The notes beneath the pieces are model-generated. The model was not told where the DNA came from and ran no database searches. It saw only the letters and a list, made by a program, of their open reading frames with translations. 64,000 bases of DNA from Solimonas sp041659605 (GTDB lineage: Bacteria > Pseudomonadota > Gammaproteobacteria > Nevskiales > Nevskiaceae). The position numbers and the translations under genes were made by a program. Of the stretch, positions 36,471 to 45,708 are shown piece by piece. The stretch's first letter is position 1. The number at the start of each line of letters is the position of its first letter. The stretch is taken from assembly GCA_041659605.1 (NCBI GenBank), contig JBAZXW010000005.1:160416-224415 (forward strand). Reading direction: 5' to 3'.

Positions 36471-37742
36471 TCACTCTCTGGTGTGCAGCGTCTGGCCGAG
36501 CATGTCCGGCGTCACCAGCGTGAGCCCGCCGGCGGTGACGTGATAGCGCCGCGCATCGTCCTCGCGATCGAAGCCGATCGTCGTCCGCTCGGGGAGAACG
36601 CAACCCTTGTCGATGATCGCGCGGCGGATGCGGCTGTGCGGGCCGATGTCGACGTTGGGCAAAATCACCGATTCCTCGACCTCCGAATGCGATTCCACGC
36701 GGACGTTGGAGAACAGCAGGCTGCGCCACACGCGCGCGCCGGAGACGATGCAGCCGCCGGACACCATGGAATTGAGCGCGACGCCGCGCCGGTCCGCATC
36801 GTCGAACACGAACTTGGCGGGCGGCAGCTGTTCCTGGTAGGTCCAGATCGGCCAGTCGCGGTCGTAGAGATTCAGCGGCGGCGTGACCGCCAGCAGTTCC
36901 ATGTTGGCTTCCCAGAAAGCATCCACGGTGCCGACATCGCGCCAGTAGCCGAGCTGTTCTTTCTGCACGTCGCGGAACGGGTAGGCGAAGACCGGGACGC
37001 GGCCGATCGCGGACGGAATGATGTCCTTGCCGAAATCATGCGAGGACTCCATCTGCGCGGCATCGCGGGCCAGCGCCTCGATGAGGAACTTGGTCGAGAA
37101 GACATAGATGCCCATCGACGCGAGCGCGGTATCGGGGCGTCCCGGCATCGGCTCCGGCTGCGGCGACTTTTCGACGAAACTGACGATGCTGAAGTCGGCG
37201 TCGACCTTCATCACGCCGAAACTGCGCGCGCGTTCCAGCGGCACCTCGATGCAGCCGACGGTGATGTCCGCGCCGCGGTCGAAGTGCGCCGCCAGCATCG
37301 GGCCATAATCCATCTTGTAGATGTGATCGGCGGCCAGGATCAGCACATAACCGGGCGCATGGTGACGGATGATGTCGAGATTCTGGTAGATCGCATCCGC
37401 GGTGCCGGAATACCACGCCGTTTCGCTGATGCGCTGCTGCGCCGGCAGCAGTTCGATGAACTCGTGGAATTCGCCGCGCATGAAACCCCAGCCGCGCTGG
37501 ATGTGGCGGATCAGCGAATGCGATTTGTACTGCGTCAGCACGCCGATGCGGCGGATGCCCGAGTTGATGCAGTTGGACAGCGGGAAATCGATGATGCGGA
37601 ACTTTCCGCCGAAGGGCACCGCCGGCTTGGCGCGCCAGTCGGTCAGCGGCCCGAGTCGCGCACCGCGACCGCCGGCGAGGATCAGCGCCAGCGTTTGCCG
37701 GGTCAGGCGACTGACGTAGCGACTGTCGAATGCCTCGCTCAT
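36471..37742 (-). CDS. glgC: glucose-1-phosphate adenylyltransferase GlgC
   Basis: 423 residues. The nucleotidyltransferase signature LILAGGRGARLGPLTDWRAK, FGGKFRIIDFPLSNCINSGI, the YSGTADAIYQNLDII loop and a C-terminal left-handed beta-helix (IRRAIIDKGCVLPERTTIGF) are all present. It makes ADP-glucose and is usually the allosterically controlled step. ATG 37742 is preceded by GAGGAG at a long distance. An upstream start at 37790 would add 16 residues without similarity. It is first in the minus-strand operon and divergent from the GH57-GH77 gene. Confidence 0.94.
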   Translation of the reverse strand: MSEAFDSRYVSRLTRQTLALILAGGRGARLGPLTDWRAKPAVPFGGKFRIIDFPLSNCINSGIRRIGVLTQYKSHSLIRHIQRGWGFMRGEFHEFIELLPAQQRISETAWYSGTADAIYQNLDIIRHHAPGYVLILAADHIYKMDYGPMLAAHFDRGADITVGCIEVPLERARSFGVMKVDADFSIVSFVEKSPQPEPMPGRPDTALASMGIYVFSTKFLIEALARDAAQMESSHDFGKDIIPSAIGRVPVFAYPFRDVQKEQLGYWRDVGTVDAFWEANMELLAVTPPLNLYDRDWPIWTYQEQLPPAKFVFDDADRRGVALNSMVSGGCIVSGARVWRSLLFSNVRVESHSEVEESVILPNVDIGPHSRIRRAIIDKGCVLPERTTIGFDREDDARRYHVTAGGLTLVTPDMLGQTLHTRE

Positions 37743-37922
37743 GGATGGTGCACACTCCTCGGATACAGGCCTCGATACATCCCTCGACACCAGCCAAGGC
37801 TACTCTACGTGTCGGTGAGCGCAAGCGGAACCCGTGCCGGCTCACTGCGAGTTCTTATCTACTTGCCGATTCGACGAGAACGATCCGCAGCGACGGGTTC
37901 TCCGCTTCAGACGGGAGCAAGC

Positions 37923-40900
37923 ATGAACGATGACAGTCGTTTCCCCGTGGTCCTGCTCTGGCACATGCATCAGCCGGAGTACCGGATTGGCGGACGTTTC
38001 CAGCTGCCGTGGACCTATCTCCACGCGCTGAAGGACTACACCGACATGGCGGCGCACCTGGAAGCGGTGCCGGCGGCGCGCGCGGTCGTGAACTTCGCGC
38101 CGGTGCTGCTGGAACAGCTCGACGACTATGCCCGGCGCTTCGAGCGTTTCGAGCGCGATGGCCTTGCCTTGGACGATTTCATGCTCGACGCGCTGGCGAT
38201 GCTGCCGCCCAGCGGGCCGGCGCGCGCGCGCGCGGTGCGCATGGCCCTGCGCGTCGACTCCGCCCACCAGGTTGAGCACCTGCCGGCTTATCGCGAGCTG
38301 GCAGAGCGGCTGCGCACCCTCAACGACGCCGGTCAGGTGTCGGATGCCGACTTCACCGACCTGCTGGTCGGCTGGCATCTGGCGTGGACCGCGCCCAGCG
38401 TGTTTGCAGCAGATGGCGAGGCGGCTGCGTTGCGTGCACGCCAGCGCGACTACGGACCTGTGGAGCGGGCGATGCTGCTGCGCGTGATCGGCCGCGCGGT
38501 CGGCTCGGTCCTGCCGCGTTATCGCGCGCTCGCGGAGCGCGGGCAGGTCGAGCTGACCTGTTCGCCATATCAGCATGCGCTGCTGCCGCTGCTGATCGAC
38601 TTCGCTGCCGCGCGCAATGCCGCACCGGACGCGCCGCTGCCGGCGATGCCGTACCCGGGCGGCAGCGCGCGCGCCGCCTGGCACGTCGCCGAAGGTCTGC
38701 GCAGCTTCGAGCGAGCGTTCGGCCGGCGCACGCTCGGCTGCTGGCCTTCGGAGGCCGCGCTGTCGCAATCGACGCTGGAGCTGATGGAACAGGCCGGCCT
38801 GACGTGGGTCGCGAGCAGCCACGCGGTGCTCGGCAACACGATGCGGCGCCACGGTGCCGCGGAATCCAATCCGCACCTCGGCTACCGCACGAGCGGCGGC
38901 CTCGCCGTGTATTTCCGCGACGACGGTCTGTCCGACCGCATCGGCTTCGTCTACAAGGACTGGCAACCGGAGCACGCGGTCGACGATCTCGTCGGCCACG
39001 TCGAGCGCATCGGCGCCACCGCCGGCAACCGCGTGATCCTGATCGCACTCGACGGCGAGAACGCATGGTCGCACTACGTCAACAACGGAACGGGCTTCGT
39101 GCGCGGCCTGTACGCGCGCCTGAGCACGCACCAGCGCCTGCGCATGGCGACGCCGGGCGAGCTCGCCGCAAGCGACCGCGCCGAGCTGCGTCCCTTGCCG
39201 GCGCTGCAGGCCGGCAGCTGGGTGCACGGACAGCTCCTGACCTGGATTGGCGACGCCGAGAAGAATCGCGCCTGGGATCTGCTGATCGCCGCGAAAAGCC
39301 GCTTCGACGCCGCATCGGCAGCGGGTCGCACCGGCCCGGACAGCGAGCGCCTGCTCGCCATCTGCGAAGCGTCCGACTGGTTCTGGTGGCCGGGATCGGT
39401 GAATCCGTCGACCGCCGTTTCCGATTTTGACGCGCTGTTCCGCGGCCATCTGCGGGCGCTGTACGAGAGCCTGGGCGAGGCCGCTCCGGATGTGCTGCTG
39501 CGCCCCTTTGCGCAGGGCGTGTCGGGTCCGGTCGCAGCCGGCGGGGTGATGCGCCCGACCGCAGAGATCCGGCCCTGGATCGAGCGCAGCGCCGGCGTGC
39601 TGTTGCCGTTGCACGCCTTGCCCTCGGGGCGGCTGGACGCGGACGCGTGGCGCTTCGTCGAGTTCGCGGCGGCAAGCGGTCTTCACGTCTGGCAACTGCT
39701 GCCGCTCGGACCTCGCGATGCCTACGGCAACCCGTTCCAGCCGTCGTCGGCCTTTGCCGCGGATGCCGGGTTTCTGGCGGACGCGCAGGACGCGGACAAC
39801 GACAACGACAACGACAGCTATAGGCGCTTCTGCGAGCGCGAGCGCGACTGGCTCGACGACTGGGCGCTGTTCGTTGCGCTGCGCGCAGAGCAAGGACAGC
39901 GCCCGTGGTTCGAGTGGCCCGATCCGCTGCGTCATTGCGAAGCCGACGCGCTGGCGTCCGCGCGCGCGCGCCTGCACGACGCGATCGAGACGACACGCCG
40001 CGCGCAGTTCCGCTTCCATCGGCAGTGGACTGCGCTGAAGACCTTTGCGAACGACCGCGGCGTGCTGCTGTTCGGCGATGTGCCGCTGTTCGTCGCGCAC
40101 GACTCGGCCGATGTCTGGATGCATCGCGAGCTGTTCGAGGTCAGCGCCGATGGGCGCATGGAGGCGACGGTCGGTGTGCCGCCGGACGCGTTCTCCGAGA
40201 CCGGGCAACGCTGGGACTATCCGCCGTATCGCTGGGATCGCATGGCGGCGCAGGACTTCCGCTGGTGGCGGCGGCGCTTCGAGGTGCAGGCGGCGCGTTA
40301 CGACCTGGTGCGGCTCGACCACTTCCGCGGGCTGGCCGCGTGGTGGCGGATTCCGCAGGGTGCGCGCTCGGCGGTGGACGGGCAGTGGGTCCCCGGTCCG
40401 GGGCACGCGGCCGTCGAGGCGCTGCAGCCGGTGCTGCATGGCGCGCGCCTCGTCGCCGAAGACCTCGGCCACATCACGCCCGATGTGTTGGCGCTGCGGC
40501 AGGATCTCGGCATTCCCGGCATGCGGGTGCTGCAATTCGCGTTCGACGGCGACTCCGCCAATCCGTATCTGCCGCGCCACCACGGTAGCGACAGCGTCTG
40601 TTACACCGGCACGCATGACAACGACACGACGCTGGGTTGGTGGAACGAGTTGCCGGACTGGCAGCGCGAGCAGGTCCGTCAGCTTCTGGGCACCCACGAT
40701 CCGGTCATGCCCGACGCGCTGATCGATCTTGCCTGGTCGTCGCCGGCGCCGCTGGCGATCGTGCCGATGCAGGACCTGCTCGGCCTGGGCAGCGACGCGC
40801 GCATGAACCGGCCCGGCATCGCCGAAGGCAACTGGCGCTGGCAGATGCCAGCCGGCGCGCTCGACGCAGCTCTTGCGGGACGGCTGCGAGAGTCGTTCAC

Positions 40901-40925
40901 GCGGCACCACCGGCTGGTTGCATGA
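37923..40925 (+). CDS. GH57 alpha-glucan hydrolase fused to GH77 4-alpha-glucanotransferase
   Basis: One 1,000-residue protein with two enzymes. Residues 1-520 are GH57: VVLLWHMHQPEYRIGG at the start, WPSEAALSQSTLELMEQAGL with the nucleophile Glu, and LIALDGENAWSHY with the acid Asp. Residues ~540-1000 are GH77/MalQ: LLPLGPRDAYGNPFQPSSAF, GDVPLFVAHDSADVW, nucleophile Asp in LVRLDHFRGLAAWW, Glu in VAEDLG and Asp in YTGTHDNDTTLGWW. Both halves look catalytically complete. GH57 would trim or rearrange long glucans and MalQ would disproportionate maltodextrins. GGGAG precedes ATG 37923. The frame is open far upstream but antisense to glgP/glgC. Confidence 0.88.
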   Translation: MNDDSRFPVVLLWHMHQPEYRIGGRFQLPWTYLHALKDYTDMAAHLEAVPAARAVVNFAPVLLEQLDDYARRFERFERDGLALDDFMLDALAMLPPSGPARARAVRMALRVDSAHQVEHLPAYRELAERLRTLNDAGQVSDADFTDLLVGWHLAWTAPSVFAADGEAAALRARQRDYGPVERAMLLRVIGRAVGSVLPRYRALAERGQVELTCSPYQHALLPLLIDFAAARNAAPDAPLPAMPYPGGSARAAWHVAEGLRSFERAFGRRTLGCWPSEAALSQSTLELMEQAGLTWVASSHAVLGNTMRRHGAAESNPHLGYRTSGGLAVYFRDDGLSDRIGFVYKDWQPEHAVDDLVGHVERIGATAGNRVILIALDGENAWSHYVNNGTGFVRGLYARLSTHQRLRMATPGELAASDRAELRPLPALQAGSWVHGQLLTWIGDAEKNRAWDLLIAAKSRFDAASAAGRTGPDSERLLAICEASDWFWWPGSVNPSTAVSDFDALFRGHLRALYESLGEAAPDVLLRPFAQGVSGPVAAGGVMRPTAEIRPWIERSAGVLLPLHALPSGRLDADAWRFVEFAAASGLHVWQLLPLGPRDAYGNPFQPSSAFAADAGFLADAQDADNDNDNDSYRRFCERERDWLDDWALFVALRAEQGQRPWFEWPDPLRHCEADALASARARLHDAIETTRRAQFRFHRQWTALKTFANDRGVLLFGDVPLFVAHDSADVWMHRELFEVSADGRMEATVGVPPDAFSETGQRWDYPPYRWDRMAAQDFRWWRRRFEVQAARYDLVRLDHFRGLAAWWRIPQGARSAVDGQWVPGPGHAAVEALQPVLHGARLVAEDLGHITPDVLALRQDLGIPGMRVLQFAFDGDSANPYLPRHHGSDSVCYTGTHDNDTTLGWWNELPDWQREQVRQLLGTHDPVMPDALIDLAWSSPAPLAIVPMQDLLGLGSDARMNRPGIAEGNWRWQMPAGALDAALAGRLRESFTRHHRLVA

Positions 40926-42847
40926 CCCGCAAACGCGCCCGCGACGCCTGCGCGTTTCCGCCGCAGATCGGCGACTTCGACCGCCAGGTGTTCGGCGAGG
41001 GGCATCACTGGCATGCCTATCGTTTCCTCGGCGCCAACGCGCACCGCGTCGGCGATGTCGAAGGCACGCTGTTCGCCACCTGGGCGCCGCGCGCGCAGTC
41101 CGTCAGCGTGGTCGGCGACTTCAACCAGTGGGACGGGCGCCGTCATCCGATGCGCCCGCATCCGGGCGGCATCTGGGAGCTGTTCGTCCCCAACGTCGGC
41201 GCCGGCAGCCTGTACAAGTTCGAGATCCACGGCGCCGACGGTGCGGCCAACGGTTCAAGGTTTCTCAAGGCCGATCCTTATGCCAAGCAGTGCGAGCTTC
41301 GTCCGGAGACCGCCTCGGTCGTCGCCGCGCCCGCTGCGCATCGCTGGACCGATGCAGCGTGGATCGCGGCCCGTGCGGCGCGCGACTGGCTGCACGCGCC
41401 GATGTCGGTCTACGAAGTCCATCTCGGTTCATGGAAGCGCCACCCGGACGGACGTCACTGGACCTATCGCGAACTGGCCGCGGACCTGCCGCGCTACGTG
41501 CAGGAGATGGGCTTCACCCATCTGGAGCTGATGCCGATCAGCGAGCATCCCTTCGACGGCTCCTGGGGCTACCAGACACTTGGCAACTTCGCGCCGACCA
41601 GCCGGTACGGCTCGCCGGACGATTTCCGCTACTTCATCGACGCCTGTCACGCCCAGGGTATCGGCGTGATTCTCGACTGGGTGCCGGCGCATTTTCCGCG
41701 CGACGCGCATGGCCTCGCGCGCTTTGACGGACAACCGCTGTACGAGTATTCCGATCCACGGCGCGGCGAGCATCCGGACTGGAGCACGCTGATCTACGAC
41801 TACGGCCGTCCCGAGGTGCGCAACTACCTGCTGGCGAGCGCGCTGTACTGGATCGAGGAGTTCCACGCCGACGGTCTGCGCATCGATGCGGTGGCGTCGA
41901 TGCTCTACCTCGACTATTCGCGCAAGGCCGGCGAATGGGTGCCCAACCGCGACGGCGGCAACCAGAACCTGGAGGCGGTCGAGTTTCTCAAGGAACTGAA
42001 CGCGGTGATCCACCAGCGCCACCCCGGCGTGCTGTCGATCGCCGAGGAGTCGACTGCGTGGCCGCAGGTCTCGCGTCCCACCAACACCGGGGGCCTCGGC
42101 TTCTCGATGAAGTGGGACCTCGGCTGGATGCACGACACGCTCGACTATTTCCGCACGGACCCGCTGTATCGCGTTCACCGCCACCAGCGCCTGACCTTCG
42201 GCATGCTCTACCGCTACGCCGAGAACTACGTGCTCGCGCTGTCGCACGACGAAGTCGTCCACGGCAAGCGCTCGCTGCTCGACAAGATGCCCGGCGATCC
42301 CTGGCAGCGCTTCGCCAACCTGCGCCTGCTGTACACCTACCTGGCGACTTACCCGGGCAAGAAGCTGCTGTTCATGGGCGGCGAGATCGCGCAGTCGCGC
42401 GAGTGGAACCACGACCGCGAGCTTGACTGGGCCGCGCTGCAGGACCCAATGCACCGCGGCGTGCAGAGCGCGCTGCGCGACCTCAATCGCCTGTATCGCG
42501 CGACACCGGCGCTGCATCGACTCGACTTCGAGCCCGGCGGCTTTGCGTGGATCGACTGCGACGATGCGTCACGCTCGGTGCTTTCATACCGGCGCACGGA
42601 CGGCCATACGCATGCGATCGTCGTGCTCAACTTCACGCCCACCGTGCACGAGAACTACCGCGTGCGCGTGCCGCAGCCTGGTCGATATCGCGAGATCTTC
42701 AACTCCGATGCGCGCGAGTACGGCGGATCGGGCATTGTCAATGCGGGCGACCTGCAGTCCCACGACGTCGCGGACGGACATGGGCACGAGTTGTCGTTGA
42801 AGCTGCCGCCGCTGGGCGGGATCGTGCTGGTGCCGAGCGGCGGATGA
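40922..42847 (+). CDS. glgB: 1,4-alpha-glucan branching enzyme GlgB
   Basis: 641 residues, GH13. A CBM48 region with TLFATWAPRAQSVSVVGDFN is followed by the catalytic barrel: nucleophile Asp in DGLRIDAVASMLYLDYSR, general acid Glu in VLSIAEESTAWP and the Asp of LALSHDEVVHGKRSLLDKMP. The extra N-terminal (N1) domain of the E. coli enzyme is absent, as in many shorter branching enzymes. It introduces alpha-1,6 branches in glycogen. Its ATG overlaps the stop of the GH57-GH77 gene (ATGA), so the two are coupled. Confidence 0.94.
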   Translation: MTRKRARDACAFPPQIGDFDRQVFGEGHHWHAYRFLGANAHRVGDVEGTLFATWAPRAQSVSVVGDFNQWDGRRHPMRPHPGGIWELFVPNVGAGSLYKFEIHGADGAANGSRFLKADPYAKQCELRPETASVVAAPAAHRWTDAAWIAARAARDWLHAPMSVYEVHLGSWKRHPDGRHWTYRELAADLPRYVQEMGFTHLELMPISEHPFDGSWGYQTLGNFAPTSRYGSPDDFRYFIDACHAQGIGVILDWVPAHFPRDAHGLARFDGQPLYEYSDPRRGEHPDWSTLIYDYGRPEVRNYLLASALYWIEEFHADGLRIDAVASMLYLDYSRKAGEWVPNRDGGNQNLEAVEFLKELNAVIHQRHPGVLSIAEESTAWPQVSRPTNTGGLGFSMKWDLGWMHDTLDYFRTDPLYRVHRHQRLTFGMLYRYAENYVLALSHDEVVHGKRSLLDKMPGDPWQRFANLRLLYTYLATYPGKKLLFMGGEIAQSREWNHDRELDWAALQDPMHRGVQSALRDLNRLYRATPALHRLDFEPGGFAWIDCDDASRSVLSYRRTDGHTHAIVVLNFTPTVHENYRVRVPQPGRYREIFNSDAREYGGSGIVNAGDLQSHDVADGHGHELSLKLPPLGGIVLVPSGG

Positions 42848-42852
42848 GGGCG

Positions 42853-43401
42853 TCAGCGCCCGGCGCTGGCCTCACGAATCGCGTCCAGCGGCACCTCGGC
42901 AGCGTCGAGCAGCGTGAAGAATCCCTGAGCCTCCGACAACAGGAGATCGATCCAGACCTTGACCGACGCAACATCGTCTGGAAACGAGAAGAGGATGGGC
43001 ACAACGCTGATCGTGATCTGCCCCGGATTCCCCTTGCCGACAAAGGTCTGGAGTTCCAGGAACGCCTTCTTTGACGGCGCCGAGAGTTTCAGGGTGTACG
43101 CAGTGCCCGCAGTCGTCGCCGAGAACATGCCCGCCGAAACCTGGACTTGTGCCACCGAGTCCTGATCCAGCTTGAACGTCCCGTCATGGACGCCGGCGGG
43201 CGACTCAATCCGCACGCCCAGCGAACTCCTTGCGGCATTGAGCGCGTATCCCAGCGGCAGCGTGATCCTGACCCTCACCGCGTCGGGGTTGAGTTGCACG
43301 AAGTCACCGACGCCAAAGGTACTCATCCGGACCATCGTGGAGAGCGGCACTGATACGCAGCCCGCGATGGCTAGGCACAGCAGCAGCGCGGTTCGGGTCA
43401 T
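42853..43401 (-). CDS. hypothetical lipoprotein
   Basis: 182 residues from ATG 43401. A lipoprotein signal TRTALLLCLAIAGC gives a lipobox LAIAGC with the cysteine at about residue 15. The mature part is predicted beta-rich (VRVRITLPLGYALNAARSSL, ITISVVPILFSFPDDVASVK), and I recognise no family. An in-frame start at 43434 would put 11 charged residues before the signal and is less likely. It is convergent with glgB, 5 bases apart, and begins the accessory stretch of minus-strand unknown genes. Confidence 0.6.
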   Translation of the reverse strand: MTRTALLLCLAIAGCVSVPLSTMVRMSTFGVGDFVQLNPDAVRVRITLPLGYALNAARSSLGVRIESPAGVHDGTFKLDQDSVAQVQVSAGMFSATTAGTAYTLKLSAPSKKAFLELQTFVGKGNPGQITISVVPILFSFPDDVASVKVWIDLLLSEAQGFFTLLDAAEVPLDAIREASAGR

Positions 43402-43476
43402 CGAAGTCTTCAAGTTGTCATCGCGACGCAGCATTGAATACCGGATCTGGAACGGAGGTGGCGACTTTCACACTCG

Positions 43477-43971
43477 TCATTGAACAATGGTGACGGAGCG
43501 AAGGATTTCCTCAACGCGCTTCTCGCTGCTGACGTCGTATGGCCAGTGCGATGCGTGAAGATCAATGCACAAGCCGTTCTTGGCGAGATAGGCGTGCCCA
43601 TTTGCGGTTTTGAATGCTTCGCCTTTATACACGCCCTCTGACAGGTGGGTGGCAAACAAGGCCTGTTCACTTCCAGATAGCGTGACAGTGTCCTTTACAA
43701 GGGTTGGATTGCGCTGGGCAAGGCGCCAATACGTTTCCCTGCATTCTTGATTGCTCCTGCCACCTTCTGTTTCTGTATGAAGACTCAGCGTTAGGCCAGT
43801 CTCCACGCTGCTGGCCATGTACTGGTAGATACGCCCCTCCGACGTGCCTTTGACGCTCGTCATGGGCGGCGCGTCAACTTTTAAACTCCAACCCTCCCCG
43901 GGAATGGTGATGTAGAAAGGCTCGGCACGAGCGATCGTGGAGAACAAGAAGAGCAACATGACCCTTTTCAT
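43477..43971 (-). CDS. hypothetical secreted protein
   Basis: 164 residues with a short signal peptide KRVMLLFLFSTIARA, cut before EPFYITIPGEGWSLKVDAPP. The mature part has two cysteines (NQECRETYW and NGLCIDLHASHWPYD) that could form a disulfide, and ends with EKRVEEILRSVTIVQ. The layout resembles small periplasmic proteins of unknown function, and I cannot name a family. The base composition is less GC-rich than that of the flanking genes, suggesting recent acquisition. It may be the cargo of a gene cassette. Confidence 0.6.
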   Translation of the reverse strand: MKRVMLLFLFSTIARAEPFYITIPGEGWSLKVDAPPMTSVKGTSEGRIYQYMASSVETGLTLSLHTETEGGRSNQECRETYWRLAQRNPTLVKDTVTLSGSEQALFATHLSEGVYKGEAFKTANGHAYLAKNGLCIDLHASHWPYDVSSEKRVEEILRSVTIVQ

Positions 43972-44000
43972 TTGACCCCCTCAACTTTTAGAGACATAAA

Positions 44001-44048
44001 GGCCCAGGTTCAGGCGCGAGCCAGGAGCAGGCGAGTCGCCTGTGGGCC
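44001..44048 (-). other. possible degenerate attC site in a 305-bp gap
   Basis: GGCCCA (44001) pairs with TGGGCC (44043-44048), and CAGGCGAGTCGCCTG inside is a hairpin. Read on the minus strand, its end CCTGAACCTGGGCC matches the end of the good attC at 44810 (CCTGAACCTGAGCGTTGGGC) with AGCGTT missing, as if the core site had been deleted. The rest of the gap 43972-44276 contains a GATCGCG/CGCGATC hairpin near 44190 and isolated CCAACG and CGTTGG, but no gene. Confidence 0.3.
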
Positions 44049-44276
44049 TCATCTTGCAAGAGGAGACCATTACTCGAGCTCCGTCGCATATTCGTCAGAG
44101 ATTAGGCACCAACGCACCCCTGAAAAGATTTCCCCTCTATTAAGCCTCCCGATCACCGTCGGGCACGGGCTTGTTCAACCCGGGATCAGATCGCGGCTGC
44201 GCGCGATCCATCCCTATTCGTTGGGCCGGCGAGACGGGCGCATTCCGCAGATCGTTACTTCTCCCGATAGATGATT

Positions 44277-44729
44277 TCAGAAGGCGCGGAACCACATGTA
44301 GATTCCCGCCGACAAGAGGCCAGGAATGATTGCCACCAGGTAGACTCTTGCGGTTCTCGTCTCTGCCCGAAGCCAGTATTCCTTCTCTTTGAGGGCTGTG
44401 GCGCGGGAGGACTCGTCCTTTGCCTCGATTGCTTTCGCTCTAGACGCATGAGCTCTCGCATCCGCAAACCAAGAAGCGATACTCGCAACCGAGGCCACGA
44501 ACATTGTCACTAGGGAGACGAGCAGGAAGAATCGCTCGTGCGAGTTCAGTGGGGGATCGACCTTTTGAGTTAGCGAGACAAAGAAGACGCCCAGGCTTCC
44601 CGTTGAAATTGCCATAGCCGCTCTTTGGAACTCTGCGGCTGACTCGCGCGCTCGCTCTCGGAGAGTCAGTGCCGGCTCTGGTTCATCATCCAAAGATGTT
44701 AGGCCCGCCTTCACATTGGGATCGCTCAT
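44277..44729 (-). CDS. hypothetical three-helix membrane protein
   Basis: 150 residues. A hydrophilic N-terminus is followed by three probable membrane helices: MAISTGSLGVFFVSL (about 39-53), FFLLVSLVTMFVASVASIAS (about 67-86) and VYLVAIIPGLLSAGIYMWF (about 129-147). Between helices two and three lies a charged coiled-coil-like stretch (ARAHASRAKAIEAKDESSRA). I do not recognise the family. It directly follows the attC of the preceding cassette on the minus strand, consistent with being cassette cargo. Confidence 0.6.
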   Translation of the reverse strand: MSDPNVKAGLTSLDDEPEPALTLRERARESAAEFQRAAMAISTGSLGVFFVSLTQKVDPPLNSHERFFLLVSLVTMFVASVASIASWFADARAHASRAKAIEAKDESSRATALKEKEYWLRAETRTARVYLVAIIPGLLSAGIYMWFRAF

Positions 44730-44809
44730 CGCCTTGCCTCCCAGCCACTCTATACGCAGCCTACACGCTCACGCGCCCGTCGAGCCCATTTCAGCACGCG
44801 GAAAGTGAG

Positions 44810-44878
44810 GCCCAACGCTCAGGTTCAGGGGCGGCCTCGCCGAAGGCGAGGACGTCCCACTGCAACCTTTTGTTAGGC
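44810..44878 (-). other. integron attC recombination site
   Basis: Read on the minus strand, the 69-bp site begins GCCTAAC (R'') and ends GCGTTGGGC (R'). CCTCGCC-TTC-GGCGAGG forms the central hairpin, and CCTGAACCTGA is the spacer region before the core site. GTTGGGC fits the GTTRRRY consensus and GCCTAAC fits RYYYAAC. The stop codon TAA of the upstream gene lies inside GCCTAAC, a hallmark of gene cassettes. No integrase gene is in the window. Confidence 0.8.
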
Positions 44879-45691
44879 ATCTGTACGTCCTGTAGATGCC
44901 TTCAGGGCTGCGAGTGATTGTGCGGCGGACCTTAGCTTCGCCTGCCGCTCCAGTTTCTCCAGAACGCCATCAAGGATCAGTTCAATTGCGAGCCGGACAG
45001 CAGGGAAAGCAGCTAAACACTCTGCTTCAGACAGTGTATGAACTCCCACACTTAGGATGCTATATAGGCTTCGATTCTGCACCAGAAAATCTGGCAGATG
45101 GTCCTTTAGCAAACCAATACGCTCATCCATGCGTGAACGGAGATAGGTCTCCTCAACCCACCCGGAATCTTTAGCAGCGTCCGCATGGGCTTCTTCAATG
45201 AGTGATTCGAATATTCGGCGCAGATACACAAACGCACCGACCCCGACCCCGTGCGTGGTGAGGCCGATGGCGCGAGTTAGTTCTTTGAAGCGCTCGTCAC
45301 CTAATGCTTTGCGGTATCTGCGAAGATCAGGTAGCGCAAGATCAGCAAGGGACGGTATCTGGCCAATCTTTTGCAGAGTCCCTTCGTGTGCGCGAAACAC
45401 AAAGAGTGCTCGATGTGTCTTGTTTCTAGAACATTGAAAAAGCAATGAGAAGACGTAGTTTCGGTAATGCGACTGTTGATGGAAATTGTTCTTCTGGACG
45501 GAGAACACGCTGTGCTGCGTACAGTCAGGGCAATAGAAATCTAGCGTTCCATCAAACTGCTCGAGAGAAAAGAAACCATTCTGCTTCTCGTCGTCGTACT
45601 GGAATCGCTCGTAGAGAGGAACGCTCAGGCAGAACTCCTTTGCAGATGGGAGCTCAGGGAGCTTTGGTTTTTGTTGTGGATCTGCGGCCAT
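44873..45691 (-). CDS. cassette-borne hypothetical protein with a zinc-ribbon-like N-terminus
   Basis: 272 residues. LDFYCPDCTQHSVF (about residues 50-63), followed by FQCSRNKTHRALFVF, gives a C-x2-C...C-x4-H set that could bind zinc. The C-terminal half is helical, with YLRRIFESLIEEAHADAAKD and ECLAAFPAVRLAIELILDGV, recalling DUF4145-like proteins of mobile and defence regions, but I am not sure of the family. Its TAA stop is inside the attC at 44810-44878, and an R'-like box lies 18 bases before the ATG, so this is a complete integron cassette. The composition is less GC-rich than its surroundings. Confidence 0.7.
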   Translation of the reverse strand: MAADPQQKPKLPELPSAKEFCLSVPLYERFQYDDEKQNGFFSLEQFDGTLDFYCPDCTQHSVFSVQKNNFHQQSHYRNYVFSLLFQCSRNKTHRALFVFRAHEGTLQKIGQIPSLADLALPDLRRYRKALGDERFKELTRAIGLTTHGVGVGAFVYLRRIFESLIEEAHADAAKDSGWVEETYLRSRMDERIGLLKDHLPDFLVQNRSLYSILSVGVHTLSEAECLAAFPAVRLAIELILDGVLEKLERQAKLRSAAQSLAALKASTGRTDA

Positions 45692-45708
45692 GCAGCATCT
45701 CTCCTGAC

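Noticed and set aside
37842..40910. 1,022-codon minus-strand frame
   Set aside because: It is a shadow of the GH57-GH77 gene. Composition is Arg/Gln/Val-biased and there is no start signal or motif.
44107..44226. Long (~120-bp) attC between CCAACG and CGTTGGGC
   Set aside because: Only six outer bases pair. The core consensus fails at one end and the inner symmetry is poor.
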